From the NCBI GenBank assembly GCA_016718275.1, contig JADKEA010000006.1:62001-126000 (forward strand): a stretch of DNA of 64,000 nucleotides. The letters run 5' to 3'. How positions within the stretch are numbered: position 1 is the first letter of the stretch; each line of letters begins with the position of its first letter. The notes under the pieces were generated by a model. That model was not told the origin of the DNA and made no database searches. It was given only the letters and a program-made list of their open reading frames with translations. The translations under genes and the position numbers were made by a program. Source of the DNA: Candidatus Villigracilis affinis. Lineage in GTDB: Bacteria > Chloroflexota > Anaerolineae > Anaerolineales > Villigracilaceae. Shown here piece after piece: positions 43,918 through 53,240 of this stretch.

Positions 43918-44847
43918 TTAGTTTTTGTTATTGTTGCGGGGAGCTTTTCCACAAGTACAGCCGCCGCCCTCGTGACGGTCACAGGGTGCCTGGGATTTTC
44001 GGCGCAGGGCTTCAAGTTCATCCCAAGGTTCAATCTCTTCGCGAGTAAAGGTCATTTGCTGGGGGCGATCCACGCCGCTTTCGATGAGCACAATCACCTT
44101 ATCGCTCATTGGAATGACGTCAATGACCTTGCCTTCGCCCTTGGGTGTGACTACACGCTTATTGCGTTTCGGCAGGGTCTTTCGGGCTTCCACATACTGC
44201 TCATATTCGTAAATGAGGCAGCAACGCAAACGTCCGCACATGCCGGTGATTTCATTGGGCGTGAGGGAAATCCCCTGCTCTTTCGCCATTTTGATGGAAA
44301 TGGGCGAGAAATCAGTGAGGAATTTCGAACAGCAACGGGTTTCGATTCCGCAGGCACCCATGCCGCCCAAAAATTTCGCTACATCACGCGGGCCGATCTG
44401 CCGCATTTCGATCTGGGTGTTGGGATAGATCTGCTGCATATCCTTCTTGAGGGATTTCAGATCCACCTTCTCTTCGCTCTCCGTACTGAATAGAAAGGTC
44501 AGGCGCGAGCCGTCATAGTTGTATTCCGCTGTGACGATCTTAACATCCCGCAGATGTAGCTCGGAGGCGCGTGCCCGGCAATTGATCATGGCCTCAGTCT
44601 GCTTGGACTGCCAAGATTGCTGGAGCAACAGGTCGCGCGGGGTGGCGCGACGTTCCACGGGCTTCCAGCCGCCATCGGGCTGGGCAGGGGTCTCCGCCAG
44701 TACTTGAACAACCTCGCCGAGGTGTTTTCCACGTGTGGTATCGACAATCACATGCTCGCCCTGTTTTACGTCGGGGAGAGCGGAGGAGTCAAAATGGTAG
44801 ATTTTGCCAATTTTGGTAAATCGGACACCGATAATGTTAGTTTGCAT
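43918..44847 (-). CDS. ricT: PSP1-domain protein RicT
   Basis: A 309-residue PSP1 (YaaT) protein. The PSP1 domain occupies most of the chain: VRFTKIGKIYHFD at the start and TAEYNYDGSRLTFLFSTESE, then a Cys-rich core with GACGIETRCCSKFLTD (about 158-173) and MCGRLRCCLIYEYEQY (about 202-217), which in Bacillus RicT bind [4Fe-4S] clusters with RicA and RicF and regulate RNase Y processing. The C-terminal segment ends with another Cys cluster (CDRHEGGGCTCGK). RicA and RicF genes are not in the window. Confidence 0.93.
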   Translation of the reverse strand: MQTNIIGVRFTKIGKIYHFDSSALPDVKQGEHVIVDTTRGKHLGEVVQVLAETPAQPDGGWKPVERRATPRDLLLQQSWQSKQTEAMINCRARASELHLRDVKIVTAEYNYDGSRLTFLFSTESEEKVDLKSLKKDMQQIYPNTQIEMRQIGPRDVAKFLGGMGACGIETRCCSKFLTDFSPISIKMAKEQGISLTPNEITGMCGRLRCCLIYEYEQYVEARKTLPKRNKRVVTPKGEGKVIDVIPMSDKVIVLIESGVDRPQQMTFTREEIEPWDELEALRRKSQAPCDRHEGGGCTCGKAPRNNNKN

Positions 44848-44873
44848 GGGGCAATTATACCGTAGGGAAGGGT

Positions 44874-45536
44874 CTACAAAAGCTTCTTTTCGAGATATTC
44901 CAGGATCTTGCCAGAACCTTCTGAAATATCCACAGCCGTCACATTCAGGGAAAGTGTGATCTCGTCTGCAAGGCGGCCTGTGCCGCGCATGATGAAAACG
45001 GGGCGTTTTTCCAGCATACTATATTGAACATCGTGCTGCGAAATATTGCCGCCATTGACAAGGATTGTGATGGATTTTTCATTTCCAGCTATAACGGTCG
45101 CAATTTTCGAAATCCACGCAGATTCATCGCCCCAATCATCCCCAGGAATCAGAATGAAATGAGTGTGATTGGCATCCAAAATGGATTTGGGCTCTTCTCT
45201 CAGTAACAGCGCATCGAACACAACTCCGACAAGAGGAAACGAGAAATTGTTCCGTTTTCTTTGCTTTCCAATTTCAGCCATAATGCCGGCCTGCGTGCCA
45301 CCATCGACCACGATTGCATCCATTTTGTCAGCAAGGCGGGCCACAATGCGAACGGCTTTCTGCATGGAAAATTGATCCAGAAAACCAATGCCACCAGCGC
45401 CTCCCACCAAAACAATCACTTTTTTCGGAAATGAAATTCCCAATCCCTCTAATGCAGGCTTGATTTCGTGATTGTCCGAGATATTCGCTGCCCCCACAGT
45501 TATCCCACGTTTCAACAGGATTTGTCTGATGAGCAT
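44874..45536 (-). CDS. LSDAT-type (prokaryotic SLOG-in-TRPM-like) nucleotide-binding protein
   Basis: A 220-residue Rossmannoid protein. The segments KKVIVLVGGAGGIGFLDQF (about 38-56), MDAIVVDGGTQAGIM (about 72-86) and PGDDWGDESAWISKIA (about 131-146) match what I recall of the LSDAT_prok group, relatives of the ADP-ribose-binding SLOG domain in TRPM channels. The likely ligand is a nucleotide or nucleotide-sugar. It stands alone between ricT and the kdp locus and is transcribed away from kdp. Biological role unknown. Confidence 0.65.
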   Translation of the reverse strand: MLIRQILLKRGITVGAANISDNHEIKPALEGLGISFPKKVIVLVGGAGGIGFLDQFSMQKAVRIVARLADKMDAIVVDGGTQAGIMAEIGKQRKRNNFSFPLVGVVFDALLLREEPKSILDANHTHFILIPGDDWGDESAWISKIATVIAGNEKSITILVNGGNISQHDVQYSMLEKRPVFIMRGTGRLADEITLSLNVTAVDISEGSGKILEYLEKKLL

Positions 45537-45723
45537 AGTTATCTCCTTTAAAACCGCTATAACAGATTCGTTTTTATCAGCTTAATATCTATCTGGCTGC
45601 TTCAAAGACACAGTTTCCATATCATAACTGAATTTCTTGACACTTTCTTTATGTATTTTCCCCCCTTCTTGCCCCCGAATTGATGAACAACTGCATACAC
45701 TAAAGTCGAAATGGAGGCACGTT

Positions 45724-45822
45724 ATGAATGATCTGCTTTTTATCGGCTTGACCATCCTCTTCTTCGCCCTCACGCTGGGACTTGTCAAAGTCTGCGAGCG
45801 GCTGATGGAGAATAAGTCATGA
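45724..45822 (+). CDS. KdpF-like microprotein upstream of kdpF
   Basis: A 32-residue single-helix membrane peptide (MNDLLFIGLTILFFALTLGL, then VKVCERLMENKS). GGAGG lies 8 nt before its ATG, the best ribosome site of the operon. Its stop overlaps the ATG of kdpF (ATGA). Small peptides of this kind precede kdpF in several kdp operons of other phyla; a role in complex stability is inferred. Confidence 0.7.
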   Translation: MNDLLFIGLTILFFALTLGLVKVCERLMENKS

Positions 45823-45911
45823 ATATTTTATATCTCGTCACTGGCCTGATCACGTTGGGCTTGTTTGTCTATCTCGTGCTTGCTCTTGTAAAACCGGAGT
45901 GGTTTGGATGA
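45819..45911 (+). CDS. kdpF: KdpF small subunit
   Basis: A 30-residue single-helix peptide (MNILYLVTGLITLGLFVYLV, then LALVKPEWFG). The length, hydrophobic helix and the KPExF ending are typical of KdpF, which stabilises the KdpABC complex. Overlaps the microprotein upstream and the kdpA start (TGA inside GGATGA). Confidence 0.88.
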   Translation: MNILYLVTGLITLGLFVYLVLALVKPEWFG

Positions 45912-47627
45912 ACATTTACAGCTTGCTTCAAATCGTTTTATTTATGGTGGTTCTGCTGGGATTGGCAAAACCACTTGGCTCGTATATGGCAAAAGTCTAT
46001 CAGGGAGAACGCACCTTTCTTGACCGTGTGCTGGGTCCCGTTGAAAGATTCATTTATCGTATCTCAGGCATTGACCCCAAAGAAGAAATGGACTGGAAAG
46101 TTTATGCCATCGCCATGTTGACCTTCAACGTGCTCGGCTTGTTCTTTGTATATGCACTGCAAAGACTGCAAGGCGTTCTGCCGCTCAACCCGCAGGGACT
46201 TGGAGCCGTGTCGGCTGATTCTTCGTGGAATACGGCGGTCAGTTTTGCGTCCAACACCAACTGGCAGGGATACGGCGGCGAGGTGACGATGAGTTATCTC
46301 ACGCAAATGCTCGGCTTGAGCGTGCAGAACTTTGTCTCTGCGGCGGCGGGGATGGCTGTGTTAGTTGCGTTCATTCGCGGCATTGTCAGGCACACCACAA
46401 AATCAATCGGCAATTTCTGGGTGGACTTGACCCGTTCCACTTTGTATATCCTTTTTGCCTTTGTCCATCGTTCTTGCATTGGCACTCGTCTCGCAGGGAG
46501 TGGTGCAAACTTTCAGTGAATATAAGACGGTTAATGGTTTACAGTCTTCGGCAGAACAAAACCTTCCGCTTGGGCCTGCCGCTTCGCAAATTGCGATCAA
46601 ACAGCTTGGCACCAACGGCGGCGGATTCTTCAACGTCAATTCGGCACATCCATTTGAGAACCCGACACCGTTCTCGAATTTTCTTGAAATGCTCGCCATT
46701 TTGATCATCCCAGCCGCGCTGTGCTACACCTTCGGCAAAATGGTCGGGGACACGCGCCAGGGCTGGACTTTATTGATCGTCATGACCATCATCTTTGTTG
46801 CACTGCTCAGTGTGGCAGTCTGGTCGGAGCAAGGCGGCAACCCTGCATTCGCCGCAATGGGCATTGACCAAACTCAAACGAACATTAATCCAGGCGGAAA
46901 CATGGAAGGCAAGGAAGTCCGCTTTGGGATCGTGAATTCTGCGCTTTGGGCAACTGCCACAACCGCCGCCTCGAATGGTTCGGTCAACTCCATGCATGAT
47001 TCATACATGCCGCTCGGCGGACTTGTCACCATGTGGCTCATGCAATTGGGCGAAATCATTTACGGCGGCGTAGGCTCAGGCTTGTACGGCATGTTGGCTT
47101 TTGTCATCATCGCAGTTTTCGTCTCTGGCTTAATGGTCGGGCGCACACCTGAATATTTGGGCAAGAAGATCGAAGCCTACGAAATGAAGATGGCTTCCAT
47201 CATGATCCTGATCCCCGTCTTCGTGGTGTTGACTGGCACTGCCGTTGCACTCATGAGCGAAGCAGGCAGGGCAACCATTTACAACCCATCCACGCATGGG
47301 TTCAGCGAAGTGTTGTATGCGTTCTCATCCGCTGGAAATAATAATGGCTCGGCTTTTGCAGGTCTTGGTGCAAACACGCCGTTCTACAACACGATCCTTG
47401 GCTTTGCCATGTTGATCGCACGCTACTGGCTGGCAATCCCTGCACTGGCAATTGCGGGTTCACTGGCGAGCAAGAAGAAAGTCCCAGCAGGTGCAGGGAC
47501 GCTTCCCACGCACACGCCATTATTTATCGCATGGCTGATCGGCGTGATCGTGATCGTTGGCGCGCTGAGTTTTCTGCCTGCCTTGGCGCTTGGGCCTATT
47601 GTGGAACATTTGATGGTTTTCAAATAA
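45908..47627 (+). pseudogene. kdpA: KdpA potassium-binding subunit, split by one frameshift
   Basis: Channel-like subunit of the Kdp K+-ATPase. The 5' frame (45908-46519) and 3' frame (46455-47627) overlap; removing one T from the T5 run at 46452-46456 gives LYILLPLSIVLALALVSQGV, exactly what KdpA has there. The joined protein of about 570 residues contains the pore-loop segments (NTNWQGYGGEVTMSYLTQM, GTNGGGFFNVNSAHPFENPT, SSAGNNNGSAFAGLGANT) with K+-selectivity Gly residues. Because kdpBCDE are intact, the break is probably a sequencing indel. The kdpA-kdpB gap carries a palindromic repeat. Confidence 0.92.
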
Positions 47628-47632
47628 AAGAA

Positions 47633-47718
47633 TTAACCACAAAGGAGACAAAGGGTCACAAAGGAAAAACCAAAAAGCATTTCCCTTCGTGTACCTTAGT
47701 GACCCTTTGTGGTTAAAA
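47633..47718. repeat. Palindromic repeat between kdpA and kdpB (ACAAAGG type)
   Basis: Perfect 12-bp outer arms TTAACCACAAAG (47633-47644) and CTTTGTGGTTAA (47705-47716). Inner repeats: CACAAAGG, GACAAAGG, TCACAAAGG on the left, and CCTTCGTG, CCTTAGTGACCC on the right. Closely related to 55120-55178. It sits inside the kdp operon and could reduce kdpB transcription or protect the mRNA. Confidence 0.7.
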
Positions 47719-47730
47719 AAGAGAATTACT

Positions 47731-49833
47731 ATGACAATCCAAACTAAAAAACAAACCTCCCATCGCCGCGAAATGTATCAGCGTGCTGTTGTGGAATCTT
47801 TTATCAAACTCAATCCACGCTTGATGGTGCGCAACCCCGTCATGTTCGTCGTGGAAGTTGGCAGTGTATTGACCACCGTCTTGTGGATTCAAGCCTTATT
47901 CGGTCAGGGCGAAGCGCCCACTGGATTCATCGGGACAATCGCATTGTGGCTATGGTTCACTGTCCTATTTGCGAACTTCTCCGAAGCGATAGCCGAAGGA
48001 CGCGGCAAGGCGCAAGCTGAGTCGCTCCGCAAGGCTAGGCAGGATACGCCCGCAAAGAAATTACGCGGCACGGCAACGGATGTGCAAGGCGCAATTTCAA
48101 AAACAGAAGTTGTGTCTTCTACAACTCTTCGCAAAGATGATCTGTATCTCGTTGAAGCAGGCGACATTCTCCCCGCAGATGGCGAGATCGAAGCGGGAAT
48201 TGCGTCAGTGGATGAAAGTGCCGTTACGGGCGAATCAGCTCCCGTTGTGCGTGAGGCGGGCGGTGATCGTTCCGCTGTCACAGGCGGCACGCGACTCCTT
48301 TCAGACTGGCTCATCATCCGCGTCAGTGCTGACCCTGGGCAGGGATTCCTCGACCGCATGATCAGCATGGTCGAAGGCGCGAAGAGACAGAAGACGCCGA
48401 ATGAGATCGCGCTCAATATTTTGCTGGCTGGTTTTACGATCATCTTTTTGATCGTGTGCGCCACGCTGCTGCCGTATTCAATTTACAGCGTGGACGCGAC
48501 GGGTCAGGGCACGCCCATCACCATCACGGTTTTGATCGCGCTGCTCGTGTGCCTCATCCCCACCACCATCGGCGGCTTGCTTTCTGCAATTGGTATCGCG
48601 GGCATGGATCGCATGATCCAGCGCAACGTCATCGCGATGTCGGGGCGCGCGGTGGAAGCGGCTGGCGATGTGGATGTGCTGCTGCTCGACAAGACGGGCA
48701 CGATCACGCTCGGCAATCGTCAGGCTGTGGAGTTTATTCCTGTCAACGGTGTCAATGCAAAAGATCTTGCAGAAGCCGCGCAACTTGCTTCGCTTGCCGA
48801 TGAAACTCCCGAAGGTCGTTCGATCGTTGTGCTTGCAAAAGAAAAATTTGGTCTGCGCGGACAAACGATGGGCGCCAGCGAGAAGGCTCCGCACGGAATG
48901 CAGTTCGTTCCTTTCACCGCGCAAACCCGCATGAGCGGCGTGGACTATAACGGAACGTCGATTCGCAAAGGCGCGTCGGATACGATGACCGCGCTGATTC
49001 AATCCGCTGGAAATGTAGCCGCCTCTGATCTTAAGCTGACAGTTGATTCAATTGCCCGAACAGGCGGCACGCCTTTGGTGGTCACACGCAACGCTCAGGC
49101 ATTGGGCGTGATCCATTTGAAGGACATCGTCAAAGGCGGCATGAAGGAACGCTTTGCGCAACTGCGCAAGATGGGAATCAAGACCGTGATGATCACGGGT
49201 GACAATCCGCTGACTGCCGCAGCCATCGCCGCCGAAGCAGGCGTGGACGATTTCCTCGCGCAAGCCACTCCTGAAAACAAACTCAAACTCATCCGCGAAT
49301 ATCAAACGGGCGGACGCTTGGTCGCGATGACAGGTGACGGCACGAACGACGCGCCCGCACTTGCGCAAGCCGATGTAGCCGTTGCCATGAACACAGGCAC
49401 ACAACCCGCGCGCGAAGCCGCCAACATGGTAGACCTCGACAGCAACCCGACCAAGTTAATTGAGATCGTGGAAATTGGAAAGCAGCTTCTCATGACTCGC
49501 GGCGCATTGACCACGTTCAGCCTTGCCAACGATGTCAGTAAATATTTTGCGATCATCCCTGCGGCATTTGCGAGCACCTATCCAATTTTGAACACGCTCA
49601 ACATCATGCAGCTTGCCACTCCGCAAAGCGCAATTTTATCGGCGGTGATCTTCAATGCGCTCATCATCATTGCGTTGATTCCGCTGGCGTTGCGCGGCGT
49701 GCCTTATCGCGCTGTTGGTGCGGCGCAACTCCTGCGTGACAATCTTTTGATCTACGGTCTCGGCGGTTTGCTCGTGCCTTTCATTGGAATTAAATTGATC
49801 GATATGCTTCTGGTCGCACTTGGACTTTCCTAG
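47731..49833 (+). CDS. kdpB: KdpB P-type K+-transporting ATPase catalytic subunit
   Basis: About 700 residues. The P-type ATPase signatures are the phosphorylation site DKTGTITLGNR, VDESAVTGESAPVV (actuator TGES), KGASDTM, VMITGDNPLTAAAIAAE and MTGDGTNDAPALAQADVAVAMNTGTQ. Membrane helices include LLVCLIPTTIGGLLSAIGI with the conserved Pro. The start at 47731 (MTIQTK) fits; a longer frame to 47689 is inside the palindromic repeat. Complex partner of KdpA, KdpC and KdpF. Confidence 0.96.
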   Translation: MTIQTKKQTSHRREMYQRAVVESFIKLNPRLMVRNPVMFVVEVGSVLTTVLWIQALFGQGEAPTGFIGTIALWLWFTVLFANFSEAIAEGRGKAQAESLRKARQDTPAKKLRGTATDVQGAISKTEVVSSTTLRKDDLYLVEAGDILPADGEIEAGIASVDESAVTGESAPVVREAGGDRSAVTGGTRLLSDWLIIRVSADPGQGFLDRMISMVEGAKRQKTPNEIALNILLAGFTIIFLIVCATLLPYSIYSVDATGQGTPITITVLIALLVCLIPTTIGGLLSAIGIAGMDRMIQRNVIAMSGRAVEAAGDVDVLLLDKTGTITLGNRQAVEFIPVNGVNAKDLAEAAQLASLADETPEGRSIVVLAKEKFGLRGQTMGASEKAPHGMQFVPFTAQTRMSGVDYNGTSIRKGASDTMTALIQSAGNVAASDLKLTVDSIARTGGTPLVVTRNAQALGVIHLKDIVKGGMKERFAQLRKMGIKTVMITGDNPLTAAAIAAEAGVDDFLAQATPENKLKLIREYQTGGRLVAMTGDGTNDAPALAQADVAVAMNTGTQPAREAANMVDLDSNPTKLIEIVEIGKQLLMTRGALTTFSLANDVSKYFAIIPAAFASTYPILNTLNIMQLATPQSAILSAVIFNALIIIALIPLALRGVPYRAVGAAQLLRDNLLIYGLGGLLVPFIGIKLIDMLLVALGLS

Positions 49834-49841
49834 GAGGCCGA

Positions 49842-50015
49842 ATGAATCTCAAATCTAACTCACTGAAATGGGCAGGCATATTTTCAACCGCCGTTTTGAA
49901 TGCCGCAGTATTCCTGCCAAGAACATTTCATGTCTCGTCTCAAATCCATCCGTGGCTTTTTGTCGTCAATATCTTTTGGTTTATTGCCATCTGTTCAGGA
50001 ATATTTAGCTCATGA
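49842..50015 (+). CDS. Microprotein between kdpB and kdpC
   Basis: A 57-residue protein with two hydrophobic segments (about 9-26 and 37-55), starting MNLKSNSLKWAGIFSTAVLN. It has a proper AGGAGG site 6 nt before its ATG, stands 8 nt after the kdpB stop and overlaps the kdpC ATG by 4 nt (ATGA), so translation of all three is coupled. No known Kdp subunit corresponds to it. Not a frame shadow: the other frames there have no coupling signals. Confidence 0.7.
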   Translation: MNLKSNSLKWAGIFSTAVLNAAVFLPRTFHVSSQIHPWLFVVNIFWFIAICSGIFSS

Positions 50016-50575
50016 AAAATCAACTTCGCCCCGCTCTTACAATTTTTGCTTTGCTCACCATTATTACAGGTGTGATCTATCCTCTTTTGGTGACTGGAGT
50101 TTCACAAGTGCTATTTCCCAGCCAATCCAACGGAAGCATTATCACCGTCAACGGGAAAGCTGCTGGCTCCGAACTCATCGGTCAGCAATTTGATGATCCC
50201 AAATATTTCTGGGGACGCGTCTCCGCAGTTGACTACAACGCTGACCTATCATCTGGCTCGAATTACGGGCCGCTGAATCCAGCATTGCTGGAAGCAGTTC
50301 AGGCACGCATTGACGCGCTCCAAGCCGCTGACCCTGACAACACGCTTCCGATTCCCGTTGACCTGGTGACTGCCTCTGCCAGCGGACTCGACCCGCACAT
50401 CAGCGTCGCCGCAGCGTTGTACCAAGTCCATCGTGTGGCATCAGCTCGCGGGTTGAGTGAAGCGGATGTTCAGTCGCTTGTGGAGCAAAATACCGAAGGT
50501 CGTCAATTTGGGATATTTGGCGAACCGCGAGTCAATGTCCTGTTGTTGAATCTGGCTTTGGATGGGATAAAATAA
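50012..50575 (+). CDS. kdpC: KdpC subunit of K+-transporting ATPase
   Basis: A 187-residue protein with one N-terminal membrane helix (RPALTIFALLTIITGVIYPL) and the typical KdpC periplasmic domain: SELIGQQFDDPKYFWGR (about 53-69), SNYGPLNPALLE (about 84-95), TASASGLDPHISVAAALYQV (about 117-136) and a final LNLALD. The GQ(Q/L)F and SGLDPHI motifs are family hallmarks. Followed after 5 nt by kdpD. Confidence 0.95.
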   Translation: MKNQLRPALTIFALLTIITGVIYPLLVTGVSQVLFPSQSNGSIITVNGKAAGSELIGQQFDDPKYFWGRVSAVDYNADLSSGSNYGPLNPALLEAVQARIDALQAADPDNTLPIPVDLVTASASGLDPHISVAAALYQVHRVASARGLSEADVQSLVEQNTEGRQFGIFGEPRVNVLLLNLALDGIK

Positions 50576-50580
50576 ATTTG

Positions 50581-53232
50581 ATGGAACATCGCCCTGACCC
50601 CGATGAGCTTCTAAAAAATATTCAGTCCGAGGAACCGAACCGAGGAAAACTAAAAATCTTCCTCGGCTATGCGGCGGGCGTGGGAAAAACCTACGCCATG
50701 CTCGAAGCCGCGCATCAACGCAAAATTCAAGGCATTGATGTTGTGGTCGGTTATGTGGAGACCCACAAACGCGCCGAGACCGAGGAACTGGTGGAAGGGT
50801 TGGATGTGCTGCCGCGCAAACAGGTGGAATATCGCGGCGTGGCTTTGCCCGAAATGGATGTGGACGAAGTCATCAAGCGCCGTCCTGCAATTGTTTTGGT
50901 GGATGAATTCGCGCACACGAATGCGCCTGGCTCGCGTCATCCCAAACGATATATGGATGTGGAAGAAATCCTTGACGCGGGCATTGATGTGTACACCACG
51001 CTCAACATTCAACATCTCGAAAGCCTGAATGATGTCGTTGCCCAAGTGACAGGCGTCATCGTGCGCGAGACCGTCCCCGACCGTGTGCTGGATGAAGCCT
51101 CCGAGATCGAAGTCATTGACCTGCCGCCCGATGAGTTAATGACGCGCTTGAAAGAGGGAAAAGTTTATATTCCCGAACAGGCTTCACGCGCCATTGATAA
51201 ATTTTTCCGCAAAGGGAATCTCACCGCGCTGCGTGAAATGTCTCTGCGCCGTGCCGCCGAACGCGTGGACGATCAAATGCGCTCGTACATGCAGACGCGC
51301 GCCATCTCTGGCCCGTGGGCGGCGGGAGAACGGCTTGTGGTTTGCATTAGTCCAAGTCCGCTGGCTGAGAAATTGATCCGCACCACGCGCAGGCTGGCAG
51401 ATGAACTCAACGCGGAATGGTATGCGGTTTATGTGGAGATCGCATCGAAACCCGAAACAAAACCAGCCAACCGCGAGCGCATCGGGCGGACTTTGCAACT
51501 GGCAGAAGAATTAGGCGCAAAGAGTCTCACGATCGCGGGGCGCTCCATTCATGAAGCCGTGTTGGATTTTGCGCACAAAAACAATATTACAAAAGTTGTC
51601 GTGGGCAAACCGCTCAAGCCGCGCTGGCAGGAATTATGGAATGGCTCGATCGTTGACCAGCTCATTTATGCCAGCGGCGACATTGACGTGTATGTCATCA
51701 GTGCGCGTTCAGAATCAAGCAAATCCATTTTGCCGCGAGAGTGGCAGCTGCATCGTCCATTTGGACGCTATCTCTTGGGACTCCTGCTTGTTACAATTTC
51801 AACTTCGATCGGCCTGTTCATTCGCGGAAATCTTGAGCCAGTGAATCTTGTCATGTTGTATCTGGCATCCACTGTGATCTCGGCAATTTATCTTGGACGA
51901 GGCCCATCCCTTCTCACCGCCATTGCGGGTGTGCTGGCCTTCGACTATTTTCTTGTCCCGCCATATTTAACTTTTGCCGTCAGCGACACCCAATACTTTA
52001 TTACCTTCATTGCATTGTTGGTGATAAGTCTGGTCGTCAGTTCACTGACCGCCCGTGTTCGCGAACAGGCGGAAGCAGCCATTCAACGCGAAAAACAAAC
52101 TGCGGCGCTTTACGATCTCAGCAAAGACCTGACCTCCGCCGCTGATCTCCTGCAAGTTGCGAATATCATCATTTCGCAGATCGGTCACGCCTTCGGACGT
52201 GATGTTGCCATCTTCCTGCCAGATGATCAACAGTTGCAAATTTTTGCAAGCTCGCCCAACTATCAACCTGACGAGAACGAACTGGCCGTAGCCGCCTGGG
52301 CTTATCAACACGATCAACCTGCTGGCCGCGGAACGGATACCCTGCCCGCCGCATCCCTGCGCTGTCACCCGCTGAAAACTTCCAACGGCATTGTCGGCGT
52401 GCTCGGGGTTCATTCCAAAGACCAAACAAATTTTCTTTCATCAGAGCAAAGACTTACCCTCGCGGCGTTTGCAAATCAATCCGCGCTGGCAATCGAACGC
52501 ACCAGACTTTCCGAGCAAGCGAGTCAAGCTGAACTTTTGCGTGCCACCGAATCCCTGCAAACTGCATTGCTTAATTCCATTTCACACGATCTTCGCACGC
52601 CGCTGGTTTCCATCACAGGCGCATTGAGTTCGTTGGATGAAGATAACGGCCTGCTCAACGAGTCCGCGCGACGAGCTTTGATCGAAAACGCGCGGGGCGA
52701 AGCAGACCGACTCAACCGTCTCGTGGGCAATCTGCTCAACATGACCCGCATCGAAAGCGGTGCCATCAAACTGCGGCTTGAGTCCGAAGATATTCAGGAT
52801 GTGATTGGCACAGCACTGGAGCAACTTGGCTCACGAGTTGCGAATCGAAAAATTCAAGTGAATGTTCCTGTTGGCTTCCCACTCGTTCCCATGGATTTCA
52901 CACTCATCGCGCAGGTTCTTGTCAACATTTTGGAGAACGCCGTCAAGTATTCGCCCGCGGATTCGACGATCGAAGTCTCTGCTGAATTGCTGGATGAAAC
53001 CATCCGCCTCAAGATCGCTGACCGTGGAACTGGGATCCCGTCCGAAGACCTGACTCGCATCTTTGACAAATTCTACCGAGTCCAACGCCCTGAGAATGTC
53101 AGCGGCACAGGGCTGGGACTATCCATCAGCAAGGGAATTGTTGAAGTGCATCATGGTACTATTTACGCCAGCGCCCGCGAAGGCGGCGGGACGATCATCA
53201 CGATCGAATTACCTTTGAAAAACACGGGATAA
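50581..53232 (+). CDS. kdpD: KdpD sensor histidine kinase
   Basis: About 883 residues with the full KdpD order: N-terminal KdpD domain with P-loop GYAAGVGKTYAMLEAA (about 22-37) and VDEFAHTNAPGSRHPKRYMD (about 102-121), a Usp-like domain (about 245-370), four membrane helices (about 395-490), a GAF-like region (about 510-650), HisKA with SISHDLRTPLVSITGAL (about 663-679, phospho-His) and HATPase_c with NILENAVKYSP, DRGTGIPSEDL and GTGLGLSI. The domain set agrees with response to potassium limitation, with c-di-AMP binding possible in the Usp domain. Confidence 0.96.
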   Translation: MEHRPDPDELLKNIQSEEPNRGKLKIFLGYAAGVGKTYAMLEAAHQRKIQGIDVVVGYVETHKRAETEELVEGLDVLPRKQVEYRGVALPEMDVDEVIKRRPAIVLVDEFAHTNAPGSRHPKRYMDVEEILDAGIDVYTTLNIQHLESLNDVVAQVTGVIVRETVPDRVLDEASEIEVIDLPPDELMTRLKEGKVYIPEQASRAIDKFFRKGNLTALREMSLRRAAERVDDQMRSYMQTRAISGPWAAGERLVVCISPSPLAEKLIRTTRRLADELNAEWYAVYVEIASKPETKPANRERIGRTLQLAEELGAKSLTIAGRSIHEAVLDFAHKNNITKVVVGKPLKPRWQELWNGSIVDQLIYASGDIDVYVISARSESSKSILPREWQLHRPFGRYLLGLLLVTISTSIGLFIRGNLEPVNLVMLYLASTVISAIYLGRGPSLLTAIAGVLAFDYFLVPPYLTFAVSDTQYFITFIALLVISLVVSSLTARVREQAEAAIQREKQTAALYDLSKDLTSAADLLQVANIIISQIGHAFGRDVAIFLPDDQQLQIFASSPNYQPDENELAVAAWAYQHDQPAGRGTDTLPAASLRCHPLKTSNGIVGVLGVHSKDQTNFLSSEQRLTLAAFANQSALAIERTRLSEQASQAELLRATESLQTALLNSISHDLRTPLVSITGALSSLDEDNGLLNESARRALIENARGEADRLNRLVGNLLNMTRIESGAIKLRLESEDIQDVIGTALEQLGSRVANRKIQVNVPVGFPLVPMDFTLIAQVLVNILENAVKYSPADSTIEVSAELLDETIRLKIADRGTGIPSEDLTRIFDKFYRVQRPENVSGTGLGLSISKGIVEVHHGTIYASAREGGGTIITIELPLKNTG

Positions 53233-53240
53233 AAAGAGTC

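Noticed and set aside
45637..45665. TTGACA upstream of the kdp operon as a promoter
   Set aside because: A matching -10 element at proper spacing is not visible; the operon may depend on KdpE instead.
47633..47718. CRISPR-like repeats at the palindromic arrays
   Set aside because: Units are degenerate, 7-10 nt long, inverted between arms and without spacers; no cas genes are in the window.
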